Notes: generated from the sequence alone by a model not told the origin. DNA of 14,473 nt from JBCDBH01 sp039184055 (GCA_039184055.1 JBCDBH010000129.1:1-14473), one strand, 5' to 3'. Positions 1 to 7,014 are shown, counted from the first letter of the stretch. A program made the numbers and translations.

Positions 1-343
1 CCACCATCAACAGTGTGCGAGCGAGAAAGACGTAATTCTCGGGCTGGTAGAACTCGAGCTCGAGCGCGTAGCGACAGAGCTTGACTCCCTGGACCTTCTG
101 ATTCTGGAAACGCGCGATGGCATAGCCGAGGTAGGCGTAGAACTGACTCGGCATCTCGGTGGTGGCTTTGATGCGAGCCGCCATGCCGAGCCAGTAAAGG
201 CCGTCGTTCCAATCACCCTCGCGGCAAGCGTCGATTCCGCGCCAGGCGACCTCGGTTGGACTGGCGCCCTTGGCGGGCGGTCCTTTGCTGCTCACGCTGT
301 TCGTCCCCTCGTTGTCGTCTCCCGCGCGTGGCGGCTTGCTCAT
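1..343 (-). CDS. TPR-like protein, N-terminal part (runs off left edge)
   Basis: Reading the minus strand from the ATG at 343 gives an uninterrupted 114-codon frame that leaves the window at position 1, so only the N-terminus is seen. It opens with a polar, low-complexity stretch of about 30 residues (MSKPPRAGDDNEG...). Helical repeats typical of tetratricopeptide proteins follow: W..GIDACREGDW..GLYWLGMAAR, then FYAYLGYAIARFQNQ, then GVKLCRYALELEFYQPENYVFLARTLL. No signal peptide or membrane segment is visible, so it is probably cytoplasmic and makes protein-protein contacts. It is transcribed divergently from the TPR/cNMP protein starting at 534, with 190 nt between the two starts. Because both carry TPRs, a shared complex or pathway is plausible, but this is inference. 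The ribosome binding site is weak (GGACGACGG just upstream). The C-terminal domain and exact function cannot be judged from this window. Confidence 0.8.
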   Translation of the reverse strand, partial: MSKPPRAGDDNEGTNSVSSKGPPAKGASPTEVAWRGIDACREGDWNDGLYWLGMAARIKATTEMPSQFYAYLGYAIARFQNQKVQGVKLCRYALELEFYQPENYVFLARTLLMV

Positions 344-420
344 CCACCGTCGTCCCGCGAGGTCACGGACCCCGACTCGGAAACGAACTCTCTGGCGGAT
401 CAGTACAGCCCGTCCATTCA

Positions 421-426
421 ATCATA
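421..426 (-). promoter_or_regulatory. possible -10 box for the leftward TPR gene
   Basis: On the minus strand this hexamer reads TATGAT, five of six matches to the housekeeping -10, about 78 nt upstream of the ATG at 343. No convincing -35 element lies 16-18 nt further upstream. It is offered as a weak candidate for the leftward promoter in the 190-nt divergent gap. Confidence 0.25.
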
Positions 427-495
427 GACACGGGCGAACAGAAAGCATGCGACACGGCCCAAACGCACCATCTCCTGGGCGTCAGGAAAGAGAAG

Positions 496-504
496 TGCTA
501 AGCT
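496..504 (+). promoter_or_regulatory. possible extended -10 promoter for the TPR/cNMP gene
   Basis: TGCTAAGCT matches an extended -10 of the TGnTAnnnT type, 30 nt upstream of the ATG at 534. A similar GTGCTA element occurs before the CBM48 gene at 2409-2417, which supports a common local promoter style. The -35 region (around 475-481) is poor, so recognition would rely on the extended -10. This placement also argues that translation starts at 534 or 546 and not further upstream. Confidence 0.35.
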
Positions 505-533
505 CACAAGGCTTACCTTTACGATTGTTTTTG

Positions 534-2357
534 ATGACCGAGCCGATGACGCAACCGCCACAGCCACCAGCCGATGTCGAGCTACTCTCCGCCATGGCGA
601 GACGCTTCGCCGATCGCAAGCTCTACGACAAGGCCGTCCACCTCTTCCGTATCGCTCTCGAGCTCGATCCCCGCAATATGGGTATCCGGCTCAATCTGGC
701 GCAGGTTCTCGAGCGCCAACGCAAAGAACAAGGCGCGCAGGAACGCGATGCCGCGCAACGGTTGCGTGAGCGCTACCGCCGAAACGCCATCGACGCGGCG
801 CAATTCTTCGGTTTGGCAGCGCTTTACGACGAGCGCGGCAAGCCGAAACAGGCCGCCGAATGTCTCGAGATCGCCCGTCGCAAGGACATCGTCAACCCGT
901 ACGTCCACAAATTGCACGGCAAGCTCCTCTTGCGGAGTCAGCGCTACAGCGAGGCCGCCGAAGCGTTGCGTGAAGCGCGACGCTACAACCCCTTCGATCG
1001 CGAGACCTCCGAGCTGCTCAGCCGGGTCGAATACGAGAACGAGCATTTTCGCGACGCCATCGAGACCGCGATCGACGCCTTTTGGCTGCTCAAGGAAGAC
1101 GACCGCGACGGCACCGAGCGGCTCAAAAAACGCATTCGTATGCTCAAGACGGTGCAACGAATGGGCAACCAGGAGCTGGTCGAACTCTTTCACGAACAGA
1201 AAGAGAAATTGCAAACCGCGTTCGACCGACTCGAATGGCAACGCGAGCGTTTGCGTCGCGAGACCGGTGAGCCCGAAGACACCAGCGAGCCGATCACCCA
1301 GCTCACCCACGGCAGCCGGCGACGCCGCATCCAGCTCGCCGCGCGTTTGTCCAACATCGAGCTGTGGCAAAACCTCGACGACGAGCAGATCTTCCAGCTC
1401 AGTGGTGTGGTCTACGAAGAAGACGTGGCGCACGGCGAATCTCTCTTCCGATTCAAAGATCCGGGTCGCGACTTCTACCTACTCGATCGTGGCTCGATCC
1501 TGATTCGTCGCACCACGCACTACGGCACCTACGATCTCGGGCGGCTCGAAACCGACGCCTTTTTCGGCGAGGTCTCCTTCATTACCGGCCAGCCACGTTC
1601 CGCCGACGCCACCGCGCAGGGCGATTGCCGCCTCTTGCGCTTCGACGGCAACGAGCTGCGCCGCCTGATCTCGGAAGAACCGTCGCTCGGTCTCGAGATC
1701 TACGTCAGCCTGTGGCACGGGGTCGCTCAGAAGCTGCGTCACGCCAACGAGCAATTGCTCGAGTTCTTCTCCAGCGACACTGATCGCGAACGGCTCGAAG
1801 CCGAGAAAAACGTTGCCGATCGCGTCCAGGTCGACAGCGCCACCAAGATCAAGCTCTTCCAGGATCAGGGTCTGACCGCCGCCGAGCTCGAAACCCTCGC
1901 CAACTTCTCCGACGTCAAACGCTTTGCCGCTGGGTCGACCCTCTTTCACGAGGGCGACGAAGGCGACGAAATGTACGTCGTCCTCGAGGGCAAGGTACGG
2001 ATCAGCAAGTTCATCCCCGGTGGTGGCGAGGAGGCTCTGGCGATCCTCGAGCGGGGCGACTTCTTTGGCGAGATGTCGATGATCGATCGCCAGCCTCGTT
2101 CAGCCGACGCCACCGCCCACGGCGGCTCGCTCACCGCGGTAACCCTCAATCGGGCCACCCTCGACGAAGTGATGAGCATGGACCCGGCGGCGGCGCTGCA
2201 GTTCATGGAGCTGCTCTGTCGGCTGGTGTGCAAACGGCTCGCCGAAATCGACGACAAACTCACCTCGTGGCGCATCATGGTCGGCGCACGCAGTGACGAA
2301 GACACTGTCGACTGGTCGCAAGGGCCACCGCCGATCATTTCCGACCGCTCTGCTTGA
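534..2357 (+). CDS. TPR protein with two tandem cyclic-nucleotide-binding domains
   Basis: 607 aa, probably a cytoplasmic second-messenger sensor that couples cNMP-like ligand binding to TPR-mediated protein contacts. Residues about 12-190 form TPR helices (YDKAVHLFRIALELDPRN, KQAAECLEIARRKD, YSEAAEALREARRYNP). Residues about 195-245 are charged and likely helical or coiled coil. Two CRP-type beta-roll domains follow, at about 275-395 and 450-565. Each has an intact phosphate-binding cassette: FGEVSFITGQPRSADATA at 344-361 and FGEMSMIDRQPRSADATA at 511-528, with the key Glu (346, 513) and Arg (355, 522). No HTH, kinase, cyclase or membrane segment is visible after the second domain. The frame is open back to 270, but that extension overlaps the divergent gene and reads as low-quality protein. 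I therefore chose ATG 534, with ATG 546 as the alternative; neither has a good Shine-Dalgarno. The ligand (cAMP, cGMP or other) cannot be told from sequence. Confidence 0.88.
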   Translation: MTEPMTQPPQPPADVELLSAMARRFADRKLYDKAVHLFRIALELDPRNMGIRLNLAQVLERQRKEQGAQERDAAQRLRERYRRNAIDAAQFFGLAALYDERGKPKQAAECLEIARRKDIVNPYVHKLHGKLLLRSQRYSEAAEALREARRYNPFDRETSELLSRVEYENEHFRDAIETAIDAFWLLKEDDRDGTERLKKRIRMLKTVQRMGNQELVELFHEQKEKLQTAFDRLEWQRERLRRETGEPEDTSEPITQLTHGSRRRRIQLAARLSNIELWQNLDDEQIFQLSGVVYEEDVAHGESLFRFKDPGRDFYLLDRGSILIRRTTHYGTYDLGRLETDAFFGEVSFITGQPRSADATAQGDCRLLRFDGNELRRLISEEPSLGLEIYVSLWHGVAQKLRHANEQLLEFFSSDTDRERLEAEKNVADRVQVDSATKIKLFQDQGLTAAELETLANFSDVKRFAAGSTLFHEGDEGDEMYVVLEGKVRISKFIPGGGEEALAILERGDFFGEMSMIDRQPRSADATAHGGSLTAVTLNRATLDEVMSMDPAAALQFMELLCRLVCKRLAEIDDKLTSWRIMVGARSDEDTVDWSQGPPPIISDRSA

Positions 2358-2389
2358 GACCGCACGCTCTCACTTGAGCGACTCTTCAT

Positions 2390-2417
2390 TTGGATGCACA
2401 AGAAATTGTGCTAGCTT
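2390..2417 (+). promoter_or_regulatory. predicted promoter with a dyad filling the spacer (CBM48 gene)
   Basis: TTGGAT (2390-2395) and the extended -10 TGCTAGCTT (2409-2417, hexamer TAGCTT at 2412) are 16 nt apart. The whole 16-nt spacer is a perfect inverted repeat: GCACAA at 2396-2401, GAAA, then TTGTGC at 2406-2411. The position about 97 nt upstream of the ATG at 2514 suits a promoter with a leader. The dyad could be an operator for a repressor or spacer-twisting regulator, or a small hairpin at the end of the upstream gene. There is no T-run after it, so it is a poor terminator. Confidence 0.42.
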
Positions 2418-2513
2418 CTCGCCGACACGACATGCGGCGCTGGGTGTCCCGCACCAACGAGGTCCATCAAACCCAGCGTCGATCTGTTGATCCATCAGCT
2501 TAGGTGAGGAGCC

Positions 2514-2810
2514 ATGCTCAAGAAGAGCTATTCGAAAACCGGCCGCTCATGCCGGGTGACATTCAAAGTACCGCCGCCGGTCGAAGCCGACCAGGTGGCG
2601 CTAGTCGGTGAATTCAACGAGTGGGAGCCCGAGGCGCATCGCCTCAAGAAACGCAAAGACGGCAGCTTCAGCCTGACCGTCTCGCTCGACTCCGGACGCG
2701 ACTACCGCTTCCGCTACCTGGTCGACGGCGAAGTGTGGACCAACGACGACGAGCCCGACAAGTTCGTGCCCAATCGCTACGGTAGCGCCGACGGTGTCGT
2801 AGCGGTGTGA
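2514..2810 (+). CDS. stand-alone CBM48 / AMPK-beta-like glycogen-binding protein
   Basis: 98-aa protein made of a single early-set (isoamylase N-terminal, AMPK beta) carbohydrate-binding module. Diagnostic features are VGEFNEWEPEAHRLKK at 31-46 (the GxFNxW turn with its Trp) and YRFRYLVDGEVW at 64-75, the classic second signature of glycogen-binding E-set domains. NDDEPDKFVPNRYGS ends the fold. The N-terminus is basic and has no signal peptide, so it is cytoplasmic. In branching enzymes and isoamylases this module sits next to a catalytic domain; here it stands alone. It could tether to glycogen or alpha-glucan, or act as a regulatory subunit for another protein (inference). The start is well supported: AGGTGAGGAG sits at the right distance before ATG 2514. 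It has its own predicted promoter and a strong terminator, so it is probably monocistronic. Confidence 0.88.
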   Translation: MLKKSYSKTGRSCRVTFKVPPPVEADQVALVGEFNEWEPEAHRLKKRKDGSFSLTVSLDSGRDYRFRYLVDGEVWTNDDEPDKFVPNRYGSADGVVAV

Positions 2811-2850
2811 CCACCTTCTTCCCGATCGAGCACACGACCGATCGCGTCAA

Positions 2851-2882
2851 CGCCCGCCGTCTCGGCGGGCGTTTGTCGTTTC
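2851..2882 (+). terminator. intrinsic terminator after CBM48 gene
   Basis: A perfect 9-bp stem, CGCCCGCCG (2851-2859) with CGGCGGGCG (2863-2871), has a TCT loop and is followed by the T-rich tract TTTGTCGTTTCT. It begins 41 nt after the CBM48 stop codon and closes that transcription unit before the aminopeptidase gene. Confidence 0.85.
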
Positions 2883-2964
2883 TGAAATACCCCGCGAGGC
2901 GATAACCTAGACGGCCCAGTCGATTAGTCTTTCATCGACCTCTCGTCATTCAGGAGCACGATCC

Positions 2965-4080
2965 ATGTCCGACCCACGTTACGCCGAGCTGGCTCGCTTG
3001 CTGGTGCGTTATTCATGCGACCTCCAACCGGGTGAGAACGTATTGATCGAGTCGATCGACATTCCCCACGACTTCACGCGTGCCCTGGTACGCGCGACCG
3101 CCGACGCGGGTGGTCATCCCATCGTCCTGCTGAAAAGCAACAGCGTGACCCGGGATTTGATGTTGGTCGGTTCCACGGATCAGATGCGAACCATGGGTGA
3201 GATCGAAGCGTTCGGCATGGAAAAGATGCAGGCGTATATCGGTGTGCGTGGCTGGCTCAACATCAACGAGTGGTCGGATGTGCCCGCCGAGAAGATGCAG
3301 ATGTACGAATCGCTGTACCGCAAGCCGGTGCATTTCGAACGCCGGGTCAAGAAGACCAAATGGGTGGTCCTGCGCTGGCCCACCGACTCGATGGCGCAGC
3401 TGGCGCAGATGCCGACCGAGGAGTTCGAGGATTTCTACTTCCGCGTCTGCACCCTCGACTACGCCAAGATGTCACGCGCCATGCAGCCGCTCGCCGAGCT
3501 GATGAACCGCACCGATCGCGTGCGCCTGGTCGCCCCGGGCACCGACCTGCGTTTCTCGATCAAAGACATCCCGTCCGTACCGTGTGACGGTCATCGCAAC
3601 ATTCCCGATGGCGAGGTCTTCACCTCCCCGGTGCGCGACTCGATCGAGGGCACGATTCAATTCAACACCCCGACGGTGTATCAAGGCCGGTCCTACGACG
3701 ACATTCGTTTGACCTTCGCGCAAGGCAAGATCGTCGACGCCACGAGCTCGGACACCGAGGCGCTCAACACCGTGCTCGACACCGACGAAGGCTCGCGCTA
3801 CACCGGCGAGTTCGCGATCGGTTTCAATCCCCACATCACCACTCCGATGCGCGACATCCTCTTCGACGAGAAGATCGCCGGCAGCATCCACCTCACGCCG
3901 GGCCAGGCCTACGAAGAAGCCGACAATGGCAACCGGAGTGAGATCCACTGGGATCTGGTATTGCGACAAACACCCGAAACGGGTGGTGGCGAGATCTACT
4001 TCGACGATGTGCTGATCCGTAAGGACGGCCGCTTCGTGGTGCCCGCGCTCGAACCGCTCAATCCCGAGAATCTCGTCTAG
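2965..4080 (+). CDS. M29 family metallo-aminopeptidase
   Basis: 371 aa, matching the usual length of M29 (AmpS/AmpT/PepS) aminopeptidases. These are cytoplasmic dinuclear-metal enzymes that remove N-terminal residues from peptides. All six metal ligands known for the family have clear counterparts: Glu217 in NIPDGEVFTSP, Glu282 in GSRYTGEFAIG, His309 and Tyr316 in GSIHLTPGQAY, and His328 and Asp330 in EIHWDLV. The N-terminal half (YAELARLLVRYSCDLQPGENVLI) also fits the family. There is no signal peptide. The start at ATG 2965 has AGGAG at 2952-2956, 8 nt upstream. It is followed after 30 nt by an MDR dehydrogenase on the same strand, suggesting co-transcription. The likely role is peptide turnover; substrate preference cannot be read from the sequence. 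Confidence 0.93.
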   Translation: MSDPRYAELARLLVRYSCDLQPGENVLIESIDIPHDFTRALVRATADAGGHPIVLLKSNSVTRDLMLVGSTDQMRTMGEIEAFGMEKMQAYIGVRGWLNINEWSDVPAEKMQMYESLYRKPVHFERRVKKTKWVVLRWPTDSMAQLAQMPTEEFEDFYFRVCTLDYAKMSRAMQPLAELMNRTDRVRLVAPGTDLRFSIKDIPSVPCDGHRNIPDGEVFTSPVRDSIEGTIQFNTPTVYQGRSYDDIRLTFAQGKIVDATSSDTEALNTVLDTDEGSRYTGEFAIGFNPHITTPMRDILFDEKIAGSIHLTPGQAYEEADNGNRSEIHWDLVLRQTPETGGGEIYFDDVLIRKDGRFVVPALEPLNPENLV

Positions 4081-4110
4081 CGGTCTCGCGCGACCCGATC
4101 TGGACTTACG

Positions 4111-5130
4111 ATGCAAGCTTGGGAAATTCGCGACTCGTTCGGCTTCGATCACTTCCATCAGACCGAACGGCCACCGGCGGAGCTCGGTCCGGGCGAGGTG
4201 CGGGTGAAAGTCCGCGCGGTGTCGCTCAACTATCGCGACCTGCTGATGATCCGAGGCCACTACAACCCGCGTCAGCCGCTGCCCCTGATCCCGTGCTCAG
4301 ACGGCTCGGGCGAGATTGTCGAGGTGGGCCCGGGAGTCGATCCGGCGCGGGTCGGTGAACGGGTCGCCAGCTGTTTCTTCCAGACCTGGTCGGGTGGGCC
4401 ACCCAGCTCCGACAAGGTGCGTGGATCGCTCGGCGGCCCGCTCGACGGCATGTTGGCGAGCGAGCGCGTCTTGCGCGCCGATGGCGTGGTGCCGGTACCC
4501 GAGCATCTGAGCGACGCCGCCGCCGCCACCCTGCCATGCGCCGCGCTCACCGCGTGGAGCGCGCTGGTGACCCAGGCCGACGTCAAAGCAGGCGATGTGG
4601 TGCTGGTGCAGGGCACCGGCGGCGTGTCGATCTTCGCGTTGCAATTCGCGTGCTTGCTCGGTGCCGAGGTGATCGTCACCTCGTCGAGCGACGTCAAGCT
4701 CGAACGGGCCCGTGAGCTCGGCGCTTGGCAGACGATCAACTATCGCGACGATCCCGACTGGGGCAAGACGGCACGGCGATTGACCGGAGGACGCGGCGTC
4801 GACCACGTCGTCGAAGTCGGTGGCTCGGGCACGCTCATGCAGTCGTTGCGCGCGGTGCGGATCGGCGGCCACATCAGCATGATCGGCGTGCTCTCCGGAC
4901 GCCAAGACAAGCTCGACGTGGTGCCGATCCTGATGCAGAACATCCGCGTCCAGGGCGTTCTGGTCGCGAGCCGTGACAGCTTCGTGGACATGAATCGGGC
5001 GATCACCGCGCACCAACTCGAACCGGTGGTCGACCGCGTCTTTCCCTTCGCCGAGGCACCTGATGCATTCGCGCATCTCGCCGCCGGCAAGCATCTGGGC
5101 AAGGTGGTGATCGAGCTCGAATCGACGTGA
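4111..5130 (+). CDS. zinc-free MDR family NAD(P)-dependent oxidoreductase
   Basis: 339 aa, a full-length medium-chain dehydrogenase/reductase of the quinone oxidoreductase-like (MDR7-type) group. The N-terminal GroES-like domain spans about 1-150. VSLNYRDLLMIRGHY at 38-51 has Asn-Tyr-Arg-Asp where zinc alcohol dehydrogenases carry the catalytic Cys. The four structural-zinc cysteines are absent, so a zinc-independent NAD(P)H reductase is expected. The Rossmann fold starts at VLVQGTGGVSIFALQFA (164-180), the usual GxGGV nucleotide loop. GGHISMIGVLSG at 252-263 and the ending HLGKVVIEL (328-336) are also family features. It lies 30 nt after the M29 aminopeptidase and is probably in the same operon, though no shared pathway is obvious. 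Start ATG 4111 has only a weak upstream TGGA. The substrate (quinone, enone or alcohol) is not assignable. Confidence 0.9.
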   Translation: MQAWEIRDSFGFDHFHQTERPPAELGPGEVRVKVRAVSLNYRDLLMIRGHYNPRQPLPLIPCSDGSGEIVEVGPGVDPARVGERVASCFFQTWSGGPPSSDKVRGSLGGPLDGMLASERVLRADGVVPVPEHLSDAAAATLPCAALTAWSALVTQADVKAGDVVLVQGTGGVSIFALQFACLLGAEVIVTSSSDVKLERARELGAWQTINYRDDPDWGKTARRLTGGRGVDHVVEVGGSGTLMQSLRAVRIGGHISMIGVLSGRQDKLDVVPILMQNIRVQGVLVASRDSFVDMNRAITAHQLEPVVDRVFPFAEAPDAFAHLAAGKHLGKVVIELEST

Positions 5131-5211
5131 CGGCGTTTTCGTGACGACGTCTGGTTTGAATCGCACGTTTGTCAGCGTGATCACATGACAGCCGTCACGA
5201 TCGACCGGTTC

Positions 5212-5236
5212 GAGGTCATGGCACACTGAGGTCATG
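5212..5236 (+). repeat. 9-bp direct repeat duplicating the start region (4-codon upstream ORF)
   Basis: GAGGTCATG occurs at 5212-5220 and again at 5228-5236, 16 nt apart. Each copy pairs a GAGG Shine-Dalgarno-like core with an ATG. The first ATG opens a tiny frame, Met-Ala-His-stop (stop at 5227-5229), that ends inside the second copy's GAGG, just ahead of the real channel start at 5234. It may be a local duplication or a translational-coupling leader. Confidence 0.55.
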
Positions 5237-5926
5237 CTCAGGAGGTCTTCGCCAAGCCGACTCGAATCCTTTAGCGATGCCGTCTTTGCGTTTTCGGCGA
5301 CGCTCCTGGTGGTGTCGCTCGAAGTACCCGACTCGTACGCTGCGCTACGCCAGGACCTTCACGGCTTTGCCGCCTTCGCGGTCAGCTTCGCCGTCTTGAT
5401 CACCATCTGGGCGATCCACAACGCCATCTTTCGCCGTTTTCCGCTCGAAGACACGTGGACGGTCGTCCTGAACGCCTGTCTGCTCTTCGTCGTGCTCTTC
5501 TATGTCTATCCGCTCAAATTCGTCGTCCGTGCCCTGCTCGAGACGTTCGCTGGCGTGGGCGGGAAAGACACGACGCCAGCGATCGCCAGCTCGGCCGAGC
5601 TCGGTGAGCTCTTCGTGCTCTACGGCCTCGGGTTTACCGGCCTCTTTCTCTTCATCGCGTTGCTCTATCGACGTGCATGGCAATGTGCCGACACTCTCGA
5701 GCTCGAGCCACGTGATCGTTGGGATGCCGCCTTTCTGAGCCGACACTACGCCATCTTCTCCGTGGTCGGTCTGCTGTCGGTGGCCATCGCTTGGCTGGGC
5801 GTCGGCTTGCACTTCGGCTTTCCCGGCCTGGTCTATTTCATGATCGGGCCGCTCGCCTGGTGGCATGGCATCGGGTCCGAGAAGCACCAGCCGCGACCAT
5901 CGAAAAAAGCGCGATACAATGAATAG
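5234..5926 (+). CDS. TMEM175-like (DUF1211) integral membrane channel protein
   Basis: 230 aa with about six predicted membrane helices (roughly 15-31, 45-64, 76-97, 125-145, 172-193 and 195-211), the architecture of bacterial TMEM175 proteins, which assemble as tetrameric potassium-leak channels in the inner membrane. The family signature in helix 1 is R9-x3-F13-S14-D15 followed by AVFAFSATLLVV. Bacterial relatives normally read FSDGVFAIAITLLVL. The Ile forming the narrow hydrophobic constriction is Phe20 here, and the next pore-facing positions are Leu24 and Val27. A basic tail (RPSKKAR) is cytoplasmic in character. The start is ATG 5234; the GAGG core is unusually close, and an AGGAGG falls inside the gene with no usable downstream start. 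It is preceded by 103 nt without a clear promoter. Channel activity and selectivity are inferred from family only. Confidence 0.82.
   Translation: MLRRSSPSRLESFSDAVFAFSATLLVVSLEVPDSYAALRQDLHGFAAFAVSFAVLITIWAIHNAIFRRFPLEDTWTVVLNACLLFVVLFYVYPLKFVVRALLETFAGVGGKDTTPAIASSAELGELFVLYGLGFTGLFLFIALLYRRAWQCADTLELEPRDRWDAAFLSRHYAIFSVVGLLSVAIAWLGVGLHFGFPGLVYFMIGPLAWWHGIGSEKHQPRPSKKARYNE
5915..5920 (+). promoter_or_regulatory. possible -10 box upstream of the LolA-like gene
   Basis: TACAAT, five of six matches to the housekeeping -10, lies in the last codons of the channel gene and would give a leader of about 245 nt before the ATG at 6173. No recognisable -35 lies 16-18 nt upstream. The 246-nt gap 5927-6172 shows only short GC-rich self-complementary stretches and no supported small gene, riboswitch or terminator. 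Confidence 0.22.
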
Positions 5927-6172
5927 GCACACGCGCGCCGCGTATAGACGATCGATGTCGAGAGCGCGCGACGCGTCTTCCCACCCTCCGCCACCGGAAA
6001 TGCCGGGATTTCGAGAAACCCAGGCTCCTCCTGTACGTAAAGGCCATGGGGGGATCTGTGCGCGGCTCGCCCGCATTCCGTTTTGCCACACACATCCACC
6101 CGACGCGCCTTGCTCGGACCGATCTCCGCTCGGCGCGATCCGTCAACTGACAAGAAACGAGAGGCCAATTCA

Positions 6173-6937
6173 ATGAAACACACCAAGGTCCTTTGGACGC
6201 TGCTCTGTCTTCTCCTGGTGTCGCTCCCCATCGCCGCCGAGGAAATGAGTGTCGACGACATCATCGCCAAGAACGTCGAAGCCCGTGGCGGCATGGACGC
6301 GATCAAGGCGATCGAGAGCGCCAAGATGATGGGCGCGATGAACATGGGCGGTATGGAAGCCCCGATCGTCTACGCCTGGGAGCGTCCCAACAAGCTCCGT
6401 ATCGAATTCACCATGCAGGGTATGACCGCGGTTCAGGCTTACGATGGCGAGACCGGCTGGTTCGTGATGCCGTTCATGGGCAAAGACACCCCGGAGAAGA
6501 TGGCTGATGATCAGCTCAACATGATCGTCGAGCAGACCGATTTCGACGGCATGCTGATCGACTACAAGGACAAGGGCCACGCGGTCGAGTACGTTGGTCA
6601 AGAAGAGATCGACGGCACCCCAGCGCATCACCTCAAGATCACCAAGAAGAGCGGCGACATCGTCGACCTCTATCTCGACACCGACTACTTCCTCGAGTTC
6701 AAATCGGTTCAGAAGCAGAACATGCAGGGCATGGAAGTCGAGATGGCCACCACCTTCGGTGACTACAAAGAGGTCGGTGGCGTGTTGATGCCGCACTCGC
6801 TCGAGATGGGCACCGTCGGCGCGCCCGCCGGTCAGATCGTCACCATCGAGTCGATCGAAGTCAACCAGGACATCCCGGACGGCGACTTCGCCATGCCTGA
6901 GGTCGAAGCTCCGGCCGAGGCCGGCGCCGAAGGCTGA
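6173..6937 (+). CDS. secreted LolA/LppX-like (outer-membrane lipoprotein-sorting-like) protein
   Basis: 254 aa. An N-terminal signal peptide (MKHTKVLWTLLCLLLVSLPIAA, cut near 22/23) indicates export. There is no lipobox Cys, so the product is probably periplasmic or released. The mature part starts MSVDDIIAKNVEARGGMDAIKAIESAKMMG, the opening seen in many Acidobacteria and Bacteroidota proteins annotated as outer membrane lipoprotein-sorting or LolA-like. Alternating strands follow (PNKLRIEFTMQG, VQAYDGETGWFVMPFMG, DIVDLYLDTDYFLEFK, VGGVLMPHSLEMG), fitting an open beta-barrel lipid-binding fold. It is rich in Met and acidic residues and ends in an Ala/Glu tail. Start ATG 6173 is preceded by GAGAGG about 8 nt upstream; the longer frame from 6083 adds no sensible sequence. 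A terminator follows. A role in lipid or lipoprotein handling is inferred from fold resemblance; the ligand is unknown. Confidence 0.8.
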   Translation: MKHTKVLWTLLCLLLVSLPIAAEEMSVDDIIAKNVEARGGMDAIKAIESAKMMGAMNMGGMEAPIVYAWERPNKLRIEFTMQGMTAVQAYDGETGWFVMPFMGKDTPEKMADDQLNMIVEQTDFDGMLIDYKDKGHAVEYVGQEEIDGTPAHHLKITKKSGDIVDLYLDTDYFLEFKSVQKQNMQGMEVEMATTFGDYKEVGGVLMPHSLEMGTVGAPAGQIVTIESIEVNQDIPDGDFAMPEVEAPAEAGAEG

Positions 6938-6960
6938 GCCCACGCTCGCGTCCCTTCCTG

Positions 6961-7014
6961 AAGAAAGTCCGTTTCTTTCTTGCACGGGCGCGCGTTTGCG
7001 CGCCTGTTCCTTAT
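6961..7014 (+). terminator. intrinsic terminator after LolA-like gene
   Basis: GGCGCGC (6987-6993) pairs perfectly with GCGCGCC (6998-7004) around a GTTT loop, followed by TGTTCCTTAT. Just before it lies a weaker AT-rich hairpin, AAGAAA (6961-6966) with TTTCTT. The T-tract is imperfect and I find no clear promoter before the next gene at 7040, so partial read-through may supply it. Confidence 0.72.

Noticed and set aside
270..533. N-terminal extension of the TPR/cNMP protein
   Set aside because: The extra 88 residues are Arg/Pro/Ser-rich without structure, overlap the start of the divergent TPR gene, and contain the likely promoter. ATG 534 or 546 is more credible.
3472..5235. Two minus-strand open frames opposite the aminopeptidase and dehydrogenase
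   Set aside because: Both lie antisense to confidently assigned enzymes and show no motifs of their own.
5919..6176. Small plus-strand frame in the gap after the channel gene
   Set aside because: Arg/Pro-rich with no domain and no ribosome binding site, its codon use is unlike its neighbours, and it runs into the start of the LolA-like gene.
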